Assembly: GCF_003100395.1 (NCBI RefSeq)
Contig: NZ_CP029210.1
Span: forward strand, 1,054,001-1,118,000
Reading direction: 5' to 3'
Origin: Aquabacterium olei
GTDB lineage: Bacteria; Pseudomonadota; Gammaproteobacteria; Burkholderiales; Burkholderiaceae_C
DNA length: 64,000 nt
Each line of letters starts with the position of its first letter. Position 1 is the first letter of the stretch. A program made the position numbers and the translations under genes. Shown here one piece after another: positions 29,501 through 35,682 of the stretch. The notes below the pieces were generated by a model. That model did no database searches. It saw only the letters and a list, made by a program, of their open reading frames with translations, and was not told where the DNA came from.

Positions 29501-32381
29501 TCAGCACATTGCCTGTGGCAGTTCCGCCGGGCTGCGACGTGTTGGTGTAGCCCGGCACGTAGGGGCTGTTGCTGACCACACCCGATTCGGTGGCCGTGTT
29601 GCTCTCATTGGTCAGCACCGGATCAGTGGAGCCGCTGCCATACACGGTGATGTAGAGCTTGGCGCTGCTGGTCAGACCGCCCGCATCCTGCATGGTGTAG
29701 TTGAAGACCTCGACGGCAGACTGGCCCCCCGCCAGGTAGGCGTTGTCGGTGGTGGCGGTGTAGGTGTAGCTGCCGTCGCCATTGAGCAGCAGGCTGCCGT
29801 GGGCGCCTTGAATCGTCTGGCTCACGGTGCCGGTGGTGGCGAAGGTGAATGCGCCGCCGGTGGTGCTGGTCAGCTCACGATCCAGCTTGATGCCGGTCAG
29901 CACGCCGCTCGTGTAGGTGAGGGCGCTGACCTTGGTGACGCCGTCGGTCGGAACGCCTGGGCCGCTGACAATCATCCCCACCGCGATGCTGCCGGACAGG
30001 CTGCTCAGATTGCCGATGCTGGTGTAGCCAGTGGTCTGCGCGATGGCCACCGAGGCCGTCTTCATGCCGCTCGTGTTCTCGCTCGCCGCGGTCGAGTTCT
30101 CGAAACCGACCGTCTTGTTGTCTGTGAAGAACGTCGAGAGCTGGGTGATCGTCTTCAGCCCGGTGGCGTCGTAGTACTTTGCCGGTGTGGCGTTGAGGGT
30201 GATGACCCAGTTGTTGGAGTTCGCCGGGCTTTCGACCTTCTGCGTGACATAGATCTGCGTGGTGCCGTCGGCGGCGTACACCGCCCGGTAGTTGCTGCCC
30301 GCCGCGTCGGTGGCCAGGCGCACATAGAGTTTGGCCGTGCCTTTGTCGCTCACTGACGTGAAGCCCGAGTCGCCGGTGAAGGAGAGGGACCCTGTGCCCG
30401 TCACGACGCTGACCGTGCCCCCCGTTGCCCCGCCGTTGACGGAGAGGCCGACGATGCTCTTGCTGTCACCGGTGTCCACGTCCGTGTCGTTGGCCAGCAC
30501 GCCGGTCTTGCCCAGCACCGTGCCGCTTGCCGTGTAGCCGGTCGATGTGAACCCGCTGACCGCGGAGGTGGTGCTTTCCTTCGCCGAGTTGTAGTCGTTC
30601 ACGGCCACGGGCGCATCGTTGCTGCCGTTGATCTGCACGCTCAGCGTGGCGGTGTCGGTGCCGCCCAGGCCGTTGCTGACGGTGTAGCTGAACACGTCCG
30701 TCAGCTTGCCGCCCGGCAACAAGGCGTTGACCGTGGGGTTGGCATCATCCGCGGCATAACTGTAGGTGCCATTCGCGCCGAGCGTCAGCGTGCCGTAGCG
30801 CCCCACCACACTCACTGTGCCGGTGGACGGCACCGATCCTGCCAGGCCGGTGGCGTTGCTGGCCACACGCGTGACCGTCAGGTCCGTGGCAGGGCTGTCG
30901 TTGCTCAGCACATTGCCCGTGGCCGAAATGCCCGGGGTGACCACGGTATCCGGATCCGGATTGGTGTTCAGGCCCTGCTCGAGCGCAGCACCGCCCCCGT
31001 TGGTGGTGCTCGGGGTGCCGGTGGCCACATCGTCGACCGCGTCCGTGGGAGGCGGCGCAGCCACCTTGAGCACTTCGGCATTCAAGGCGGCGTCGACCCG
31101 GTCGGACGACGAGCCCAGTCCCTTGATGTAGGTATGAATCGGGCTGGCAGGGTAGGTGTAGCCGTAGGCGGCGTACAGGGCCTGGTCCACATTGGCGGCG
31201 GTGGTGACCCGGTTGCTGGCGGTGTTGATGAAGCCGTTGAACCACGCCTGATCGACCACCAGCAGGAAGCCCCGGTTGTCCTTGGCATCGCTGTCGCCAT
31301 CCTGGTTGCCATCGGCCTGTGCCGTGGCCAGGTCCACGAAGTCCTTGTCTGTCCAGAAGTAGAAGCCGCGCACCACGCCCTGATCCTTGATCGGGCGGCT
31401 GATCCAGCCGTAGTACTTGCTGCCACCGATGTTGAGGCCGATCGCGGCGACGTCGTTGCCACTGAACAGGTTGCTGTTGGTGTCGTCGCTGACCGTCACC
31501 TGCCCCAGTGAATCGGGGTTGAAGTTGTGGCTGTTCTGTTCCTTCTCGGCGACGGTTTCGCCTGCGTTGCTTTCGATGATGCCGTTGCTGCCGAAGTCAT
31601 TGTCGACGTCGTACACCATCTGATAGGCATTGACGAAGGTGAACTGGGCGAACTCGACGTTCACGTGCTCGCCCATCACTTCGATGGTGCCGCCGTCTTC
31701 CAGGGATGGCACCGGTTGAAGGCTCAGTGAGCCATTCGCCAGCATCACCGCGAAGGCCTCGCCCTCATCGCCGGCGGTGTCCTGCGCGCCGTTGAGGTAG
31801 GCGTCCACGGCGTGGCCGAACTCTTCCGTCAGCACCCGCGTGATGGCGGCCTCGTCCGCACCCGCCTGGACCCAGTCCTGGTTCAGGTAGATCACCGCCT
31901 CGCCTTGCGGGCCATCTGCCGCGAAGGCCCCCTTCGCGCCTTTCAGGGTCGCGTTGCTCAGGAACTCGACATGCAGGCTGAATTCCCCGCTCCGAACGTC
32001 TTGCAGCAGGGTGCTGGCGCGAGCCTGCCAGTCCGCACTCGCCTCGGACTGTCCACCGTGAAAGAGCGCAAACAACGTGTCCTGGGCCTGATCCTGCTGC
32101 AGGAAGTGGCTCAGCAGCTGCTCCGCTGCAAGCTCGGCTGAGCGCACGGAGGGGGTGGCCGGCGCGTCGACCACATGCAGGACGTCGTGCGTGACCCTGG
32201 CTTCCGGCATGGGGGCCGACAGCGTGTCGACCGCCTCGCCCACCGCGGCCCCATCGAACATGAATCGCTGCTCCAGCACCAGTGGCTGGGGGGCTCGACG
32301 CACCAGCCTGCTGGTAGGGGCGGAGGTGGCGGTGCTCAGCGAGGCGTGAGGCACATTCTTGGGGACGTGGCGCTGGGTCAT
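23544..32381 (-). CDS. Giant repeat-rich putative surface adhesin/exported protein
   Basis: About 2945 residues. There is no Sec signal peptide. Near the N-terminus is LVLEQRFMFDGAA (34-46), like the LEPR-x-MFDGA motif at the start of many giant bacterial surface proteins. Residues ~80-220 form a domain with TEEFGHAVD (185-193) and GDEGEAF, reminiscent of a zincin but without a classical HExxH. From ~450 to ~1520 come VCBS/cadherin-like modules (repeated GNVLANDTDVD-type stretches), then ten Ig-like repeats of 102-109 residues. A Pro-rich linker, a putative-Ig module (LPDWVQFDARTGTFVV) and a basic tail (GLSEQLRLAAQRS) follow. No RTX nonapeptides are seen. ATG 32381 has GGAG upstream; GTG 32396 is an alternative. 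It is the third gene of the export operon. Confidence 0.85.
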   Translation of the reverse strand: MTQRHVPKNVPHASLSTATSAPTSRLVRRAPQPLVLEQRFMFDGAAVGEAVDTLSAPMPEARVTHDVLHVVDAPATPSVRSAELAAEQLLSHFLQQDQAQDTLFALFHGGQSEASADWQARASTLLQDVRSGEFSLHVEFLSNATLKGAKGAFAADGPQGEAVIYLNQDWVQAGADEAAITRVLTEEFGHAVDAYLNGAQDTAGDEGEAFAVMLANGSLSLQPVPSLEDGGTIEVMGEHVNVEFAQFTFVNAYQMVYDVDNDFGSNGIIESNAGETVAEKEQNSHNFNPDSLGQVTVSDDTNSNLFSGNDVAAIGLNIGGSKYYGWISRPIKDQGVVRGFYFWTDKDFVDLATAQADGNQDGDSDAKDNRGFLLVVDQAWFNGFINTASNRVTTAANVDQALYAAYGYTYPASPIHTYIKGLGSSSDRVDAALNAEVLKVAAPPPTDAVDDVATGTPSTTNGGGAALEQGLNTNPDPDTVVTPGISATGNVLSNDSPATDLTVTRVASNATGLAGSVPSTGTVSVVGRYGTLTLGANGTYSYAADDANPTVNALLPGGKLTDVFSYTVSNGLGGTDTATLSVQINGSNDAPVAVNDYNSAKESTTSAVSGFTSTGYTASGTVLGKTGVLANDTDVDTGDSKSIVGLSVNGGATGGTVSVVTGTGSLSFTGDSGFTSVSDKGTAKLYVRLATDAAGSNYRAVYAADGTTQIYVTQKVESPANSNNWVITLNATPAKYYDATGLKTITQLSTFFTDNKTVGFENSTAASENTSGMKTASVAIAQTTGYTSIGNLSSLSGSIAVGMIVSGPGVPTDGVTKVSALTYTSGVLTGIKLDRELTSTTGGAFTFATTGTVSQTIQGAHGSLLLNGDGSYTYTATTDNAYLAGGQSAVEVFNYTMQDAGGLTSSAKLYITVYGSGSTDPVLTNESNTATESGVVSNSPYVPGYTNTSQPGGTATGNVLSNDKESSANTLIGSGYVAYVSLPGSSDPATLVDTASNGRTTSQTVTVNGLYGDLQISDTGAYTYTIRQGQTNVQALLPGETLTETFNYQVKNTLSPAGSGWARLVITVNGTNDAPIAVADVATAMTGQSPATGNVLANDTDVDANDGKTVISATAGSALNAGTSNTTITATGVVAGTYGNLTLNADGSYSYAVDTGLNSVKALASGETRDDVFTYQMKDTWGAFSTATLTVTVTGRNDAPENTTPTAVTATAGTPFVFTGANAISVADPDGNLSKVVLHVDHGTLSTTASGGSFVFDGSTGNATLTGTQGEINALLAGLRYTATTGFSGTDYLTIFSKDSQSAYDSDGFAINVPTNTIASVSEAGLSGGSNASADSEVYNGTLTLGLNQTVKAQTGTTSLGAWSIDADGAFTYTLTRSAQHVLGAASDQVAYVAHDTYGNAVTNTVTVNIADDAPTAYANTAEVGQSSSVAGNVLLDGSDDVWGADGAKATSPAGGVVGVRAAGADTTSEVITGVGSQIQGLHGKLTLKADGTYTYTSGSVSGLSTDTFVYTIEDADGSRATATLAITITTADLPPTIAVSSDKTALKAGETATVTFTLSEAATDFNVDDLIVTGGTLSDFNGSGTSYTATFTPGANSTIAASIHVDSAKFTDAAGNANDDGSDSNNTASMTVDTVRPTVVVTSDQTALKAGETATVTFTFSEDPGSSFTSADIDVTGGTLSNFSGSGTSYTATFTPDANSTIAASIHVDSAKFTDAAGNANNDGSDANNTASMSVDTVRPTIVVSSDQTALKAGETATVTFTFSEDPGTSFVLGDIDVTGGTLGALSTKVANSNGTYRYTATFTPAVGSTTAASIHVDSTKFTDAVGNANDDGSDSNNTASMTVDTVRPTVVVTSDKATLKAGETATVTFTFSEDPGSSFTSADIAVTGGTLSNFSGSGTTYTATFTPDANSTIAASIHVDSAKFTDAAGNANNDGSDTNNTASMSVDTVWPTVVVTSDKTALKAGEAATVTFTFSEDPGSSFVLGDIDVTGGTLGTLSTKVANSNGTYSYTATFTPAVGSTTAAAIHVDSAKFTDAAGNANDDGSDANNTASMTVDTVRPTIVVSSDQTTLKAGETATVTFTFSEDPGSSFTSADIAVTGGTLSNFSGSGTSYTATFTPDANSTTAASIHVDSAKFTDAAGNANDDGSDANNTASMTVDTVRPTIVVSSDQTTLKAGETATVTFTFSEDPGSSFTSADIAVTGGTLSNFSGSGTSYTATFTPDANSTTAASIHVDSAKFTDAAGNANDDGSDANNTASMTVDTVRPTIVVSSDQTTLKAGETATVTFTFSEDPGSSFTSADIAVTGGTLSNFSGSGTTYTATFTPDANSTIAASIHVDSAKFTDAAGNANNDGSDTNNTASMSVDTVWPTVVVTSDKTALKAGEAATVTFTFSEDPGSSFVLGDIDVTGGTLGTLSTKVANSNGTYSYTATFTPAVGSTTAAAIHVDNAKFTDAAGNANNDGSDTNNTASMSVDTVRPTVVVTSDKTALKAGETATVTFTFSEDPGTSFVLGDIDVTGGTLGALSAKVANSNGTYSYTATFTPAPTGAARIHVASNRFTDPAGNANQDGSDTDNAIDLSITDDRPLAVSSPTVSESSPYVVFTVNGAPGQRVTLDLQSGSGTTGVDTSGPLQYFDGNEWKAYTPGTPIPLPTDGSPLLVRIALVNDTLFEGAETLRLVASNESGTPYDGQTTITDDGSNGTRFEDSITGIPSMGPADDDRPQPPIVAPTPPAAPTVQPPLRVDAPPAEPVRLAPAPTPLSADPLVLERPASAPIADRLTSPSGFRVAVTPAPTDNLVVFRGVTDQFVENNAPTRISMPYDAFAHSKPDVSIQLAAQQADGRKLPDWVQFDARTGTFVVSAPAGFKGVLQIKVIARDTEGREVSTMFRMHVGEERDVKPQSRNGLSEQLRLAAQRSPGGVERGQATPSRLAQGVASARLIRPGA
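24627..27776 (-). repeat. Ten tandem Ig-like coding repeats (3150 bp) in the giant gene
   Basis: On the minus strand the units run 102, 103, 109, 103, 109, 103, 103, 103, 109 and 106 codons. Two sub-types alternate: a 103-codon form with SFTSADI and a 109-codon form with SFVLGDIDVTGGTLG. Each unit starts PT[IV]VV and contains LKAGETATVTFTFSEDPG. Units 6 (25890-26198) and 7 (25581-25889) look identical at the DNA level. A higher-order duplication of period 1254 bp makes 25034-25552 appear identical to 26288-26806. This is a recombination-prone array. Confidence 0.9.
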
Positions 32382-32425
32382 GGGGCACTCCGGCACCCGC
32401 CGACATCAGGCGAGTGCCATGGACA

Positions 32426-33199
32426 TCATCGGGATTCGGGCGGCGTGATCTGGACGCGACCACTCATCCCGGCAATCAGTTCTTTGAATTGGCCATCAAT
32501 GGCGGCGGCGACCTTGACGGACTGGCTCACGGGGTCGACGCGGGCGCCGATGCGAATGAACTTGGCCGGGTAGGTCTTGCGGGTCTCGTCGATCTGGACC
32601 TGGAAGGTGCCACCCACACGCAACCAGCTCAGCCAGCGCGAGGGCACCAGAAACTCCAGCTCCAGCACGCTGTCGTCCAGGATGTCGAGCAGGGCCTGGC
32701 CGGGCTGCACATACTGCTGCTCGCGCACCTTCTGCTCGGCGACCCGGCCGGAAAACGGGGCGGCGATGGCGCACTTGCCCAGCACCGCCTGGTGGGCGAC
32801 CACCTCGGCCCGGGCCTTTTGTGCGGCGGCCTGGGCCATGTCCAGATCCAGCTTGCCCACCGAGTTCAGTTCAGCCAGACGCTGGTTGGTCTTCAGCGTC
32901 TGCTCGGCCCCTTGCAGCTCGGCGCGGGCCTTCTGCATTTGCGCCTGTTGCAGCGAACAATCGAAGCTCACCAGCAACTGGCCCGCGCGGAAAGTGCCGC
33001 CTTCCGGCATGGGCAGGCGGTTCACCTTGGCGCCGATCTCGGCGGCCACCGTGGTGTACCGGCGAGGCATCAACTGCGCACGGATCTCCTGGCGTTCGAT
33101 GGCCGTGCGTGCCGCGGGTGTCAGTGCAGCCGAGGGCGCGGCCAGCGCCTGGGTTGCCGACCCGAGCCCGATCAGGCCCCACAGCAAGACCGGTCTCAT
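32426..33199 (-). CDS. Periplasmic adaptor subunit (RND/HlyD membrane-fusion type)
   Basis: 257 residues. A signal peptide (cut after about residue 20, ATQALA-APS) is followed by a short membrane-fusion protein: first lipoyl half (VNRLPMPEGGTFRAGQLLVS), a helical hairpin with coiled-coil character (LQQAQMQKARAELQGAEQTL...), second lipoyl half (CAIAAPFSGRVAEQKVREQ) and beta-barrel parts. It has no membrane anchor beyond the signal. Its ATG overlaps the TolC-like stop by 4 bp, and the giant gene begins 44 bp downstream. No RND pump gene is present, so it probably bridges the TolC-like channel to the inner-membrane HlyD proteins of this operon. Confidence 0.85.
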   Translation of the reverse strand: MRPVLLWGLIGLGSATQALAAPSAALTPAARTAIERQEIRAQLMPRRYTTVAAEIGAKVNRLPMPEGGTFRAGQLLVSFDCSLQQAQMQKARAELQGAEQTLKTNQRLAELNSVGKLDLDMAQAAAQKARAEVVAHQAVLGKCAIAAPFSGRVAEQKVREQQYVQPGQALLDILDDSVLELEFLVPSRWLSWLRVGGTFQVQIDETRKTYPAKFIRIGARVDPVSQSVKVAAAIDGQFKELIAGMSGRVQITPPESR

Positions 33200-34743
33200 G
33201 AGCCCACCTTTACGGTCTGGGCCGGCTGCGAGCGCAGAGACATGTCGGTGCCGCGCCTGATCTGCTGGACCAGCTCCGGCAGGGACACGTCGTCCGTGCT
33301 GCCAATCGCCGGTTCGGCGCCGATGCTGGCCAGCAGGCGGCTTTCGGCGGCCTGCACCTGAGCGAGAGCCTGGTAACGGCGCAGGAGGCTCAGGATGGTG
33401 GACACCTCATTGCTCACGCGGTCCAGCTTGCTCTGGGCCAGCGCTTGCTCGCGGTTGCGGGTGTGCTCGGTGATCTTCTGGTCGGTCAGGTAGATGGCGT
33501 CGGCGCGCACGAACTGCTTGTGGGCGTTCACCAGCTGCAGGCGCGCCAGGTGCACCTGCGTGACCACGGCCATCTGGGTGGCCACACGCCGCTGCTCGGC
33601 CAGAGCGACCCCCGCCCGCGCCAGCTTCATCTGCGTATCTGCAGTGAGCAGGTTGAACAGGTTGAAGGACATCTGCACGCCGGCTTCCTGCCAGTCGTTG
33701 TGGACGAGGTAGCGGTCCGAGTCGTACTTGTAGCCGTAGTTCAGGCTGATGTTGGGAAACAGGCGCACCAGGGTGCGACGCACTTCCTCCCGGGCGACGC
33801 GGCCGTTGTAATGCTGCTCGCGCAGGTCGGCGTTCTGCTGCAGAGCCAGCTCTTCCATCGTGCCGATGTCCAGCTCCAGCGTACGAGGCGTGGTCGTCGC
33901 CTGGTCCACATCGGCAATCCGGATCGTGCCGCCGATGGGGGCGTTGATCAGTGTGCCGAGCTCGATGTTGGCCGAGGCCAGTTCCTGGTTGATGGCTTCC
34001 AGCAGGCGCAGGTTCTCCAGCACCTGACGCTGGTAGCGCAGCGCGTCGATGGGGTTGCGCAGCCGTTCCGACTCGGCCTTGCGGGAATCGTCCAGGGCCT
34101 CCTCGGCCATCGTGATGGTGCGGGCCACGTCATCGCGCAGCTTCTGGGCGCTGGCGGCGCGCCAGTAGGCGGTGCGCACGTCCTGCATCAGCACATGCAT
34201 GGCCTTGCGGCGTCGCTCACCCGCAATCAGCACCCGGTCTGCTTGCTGGTGGGCTGCCACGCGGCCCAGGCCATAGTCGAGCAGACTCCAGCTCACCGTC
34301 AGGTCGCTCAGGGCATGGGTGCGCTCCTGAGAGATGAAGCGTGACGGGGACAGGTCGCCGTTTTCCGCGTTGCGGCTCTGGCTGATGCGGTCGTTGTTGC
34401 GCCAGCCATAGCCGGCTTGCGCCACCAGCTTGGGCAACATGTCCAGCTGGGTGACGTCCAGTTGACGCAGGGCCAGGGCCTCCTCCATCAGCTTGGCGCG
34501 CCGCTCCAGGTTGTACTTGAGTGCACGGGCCTGGGCTTCCTCGAGGGTCAAGGGGCCGCTGAGCGGCTCCACGTCCTGCACCATGGCACTGCGGTCGCTG
34601 ACGTTGACCGGCTGCAGGTCCTGCGCATTCAGCGGCACCGGCCGGATGTTGGCGCACGCGGTCAACATCACCGCGGTGGCGGCAGCGATCAGGGTGCGCA
34701 GGGGCGCGCGGCGAGGCGAGGCGGAATGGGGGGCGTTTGGCAT
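33196..34743 (-). CDS. TolC-family outer-membrane lipoprotein channel
   Basis: 515 residues with a lipoprotein signal ending in LTAC (acylated C30). The body shows the two-fold repeated outer-membrane efflux protein pattern: long amphipathic helices (LEEAQARALKYNLERRAKLMEEALALRQ, VLENLRLLEAINQELASANIELGTLI) separated by beta segments (TVSWSLLDYGLG, ISLNYGYKYDSDRY, GVQMSFNLFNLL). It forms the trimeric outer-membrane exit duct of tripartite exporters. First gene of the minus-strand export operon, with the response regulator gene 157 bp upstream on the same strand. Confidence 0.9.
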   Translation of the reverse strand: MPNAPHSASPRRAPLRTLIAAATAVMLTACANIRPVPLNAQDLQPVNVSDRSAMVQDVEPLSGPLTLEEAQARALKYNLERRAKLMEEALALRQLDVTQLDMLPKLVAQAGYGWRNNDRISQSRNAENGDLSPSRFISQERTHALSDLTVSWSLLDYGLGRVAAHQQADRVLIAGERRRKAMHVLMQDVRTAYWRAASAQKLRDDVARTITMAEEALDDSRKAESERLRNPIDALRYQRQVLENLRLLEAINQELASANIELGTLINAPIGGTIRIADVDQATTTPRTLELDIGTMEELALQQNADLREQHYNGRVAREEVRRTLVRLFPNISLNYGYKYDSDRYLVHNDWQEAGVQMSFNLFNLLTADTQMKLARAGVALAEQRRVATQMAVVTQVHLARLQLVNAHKQFVRADAIYLTDQKITEHTRNREQALAQSKLDRVSNEVSTILSLLRRYQALAQVQAAESRLLASIGAEPAIGSTDDVSLPELVQQIRRGTDMSLRSQPAQTVKVGS

Positions 34744-34821
34744 GATCGATGGCGTGGCAATCGGGGAGCGATAGACGTTCCACTGAGTTCGCTTGCACAG
34801 TAACCACCGTCAGCAACTTGT

Positions 34822-34839
34822 GGCTGAGCAAACCTGAGC
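34822..34839 (-). promoter_or_regulatory. Candidate response-regulator box upstream of the export operon
   Basis: Read on the minus strand, GCTCAGGTTTGCTCAGCC contains GCTCAG twice with a 10-bp period, the geometry bound by OmpR/PhoB-family dimers. Its near-copy at 35611-35628 lies between the regulator genes; 16 of 18 bases agree. A weak -10-like TACTGT at 34797-34802 would put the box centre near -41. Confidence 0.55.
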
Positions 34840-34900
34840 GCAGATGGGGTACTGCGCCCGGAGTGTGCGTTTTCACCGATTGCGCGCGTGCCGTGCGCAC

Positions 34901-35578
34901 TCAAGGGCGGATGTCGATGTCGTCGTGAAAGCGGTAGCCCGTGCCGCGCAGGGTGCTCACGGGCAGGGCCAGGCCGCAGGTTTCCTCGACCTTGCGGCGC
35001 AGGCGGCGCATCTGGGTGTCCAGGCGGCGCTGGTCATAGTCCAGGTAGTTGCCACCGAGGGCCACCACGATGGCCTCCCGCGTGACGTAGCCCGGGCTGC
35101 TCGCCAGGGCATGCAGCACCGTGTGGTCCTGACCCGACAGTGGGAGGACGGCGCCGCCGGGAGAAATGAGCTGACGCGGTGAGTCGGTCAACACCCAGCG
35201 CGGCTTGGCATCGACGCCCAGTCTTCGCGACAAGGCGGCCACGGTGGCGGCAATCTCCTGCAGATCGGCGGTTTTTGGCAGGTAATGGTCGGCGCCGCCG
35301 GTCAGGCCGTCCACCTTGTCCTGCATGGCCGATCGGGCGGTCAGCACGATGATGCCCAGGCGATGGCCTTCGGCGCGCAGCGACTGGATGAGGTCCAGGC
35401 CATGGCCATCGGGCAGGCCGAGGTCGATGATGGCGATGCTGTGAGTCTGCGGCGAGTAGGTTCGTCGAAAGGCCGCCAGAGACGCGACGGCCGTCACCTC
35501 ATGGCCGACCGAAACGAGGAACTCCGTGAGTTCTTCGCTGAGTACAGGTTCGTCTTCCAGCAAGATGAGGTGTGCCAC
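34901..35578 (-). CDS. OmpR/PhoB-family response regulator
   Basis: 225 residues from GTG 35578 (VAHLILLEDEPVLSEEL); the longer open frame to 35677 runs through the intergenic region. The receiver domain has acidic residues E8-D9, phospho-acceptor D52 (IIDLGLPDGHG), the Thr in IVLTARS and Lys in YLPKT. The C-terminal winged helix ends in VSTLRGTGYRF, typical of OmpR-type DNA-binding domains. It is divergent from the histidine kinase gene and upstream of the export operon on the same strand, with a shared direct-repeat box in both flanking regions. Likely controls the giant-protein operon and possibly itself. Confidence 0.92.
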   Translation of the reverse strand: MAHLILLEDEPVLSEELTEFLVSVGHEVTAVASLAAFRRTYSPQTHSIAIIDLGLPDGHGLDLIQSLRAEGHRLGIIVLTARSAMQDKVDGLTGGADHYLPKTADLQEIAATVAALSRRLGVDAKPRWVLTDSPRQLISPGGAVLPLSGQDHTVLHALASSPGYVTREAIVVALGGNYLDYDQRRLDTQMRRLRRKVEETCGLALPVSTLRGTGYRFHDDIDIRP

Positions 35579-35610
35579 GCCGGAAAGTCTAGGGCAGCGC
35601 ACGCGCACGT

Positions 35611-35628
35611 GGCCGAGCAAATCTGAGC
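35611..35628. promoter_or_regulatory. Candidate response-regulator box between regulator and kinase genes
   Basis: GGCCGAGCAAATCTGAGC matches the box at 34822-34839 in 16 of 18 bases. In the other orientation it reads GCTCAG-N4-GCTCGG, a 10-bp direct repeat. It sits in the 104-bp divergent intergenic region, suggesting autoregulation. Confidence 0.55.
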
Positions 35629-35682
35629 ACGGGCGCGCGGCCACCGCCCGCGGCACCAGGCACGTGCTAAGGTTCACGCGCC

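Noticed and set aside
32260..32295. Twin-arginine signal (LVRRAPQPL) in the giant protein
   Set aside because: No hydrophobic core follows the arginines and the consensus after RR is not met.
23544..32381. RTX calcium-binding repeats in the giant protein, which would make it a classical type I substrate
   Set aside because: The Asp/Gly-rich stretches (NANDDGSDANNT) recur once per ~105 residues and are not GGxGxDxUx nonapeptides.
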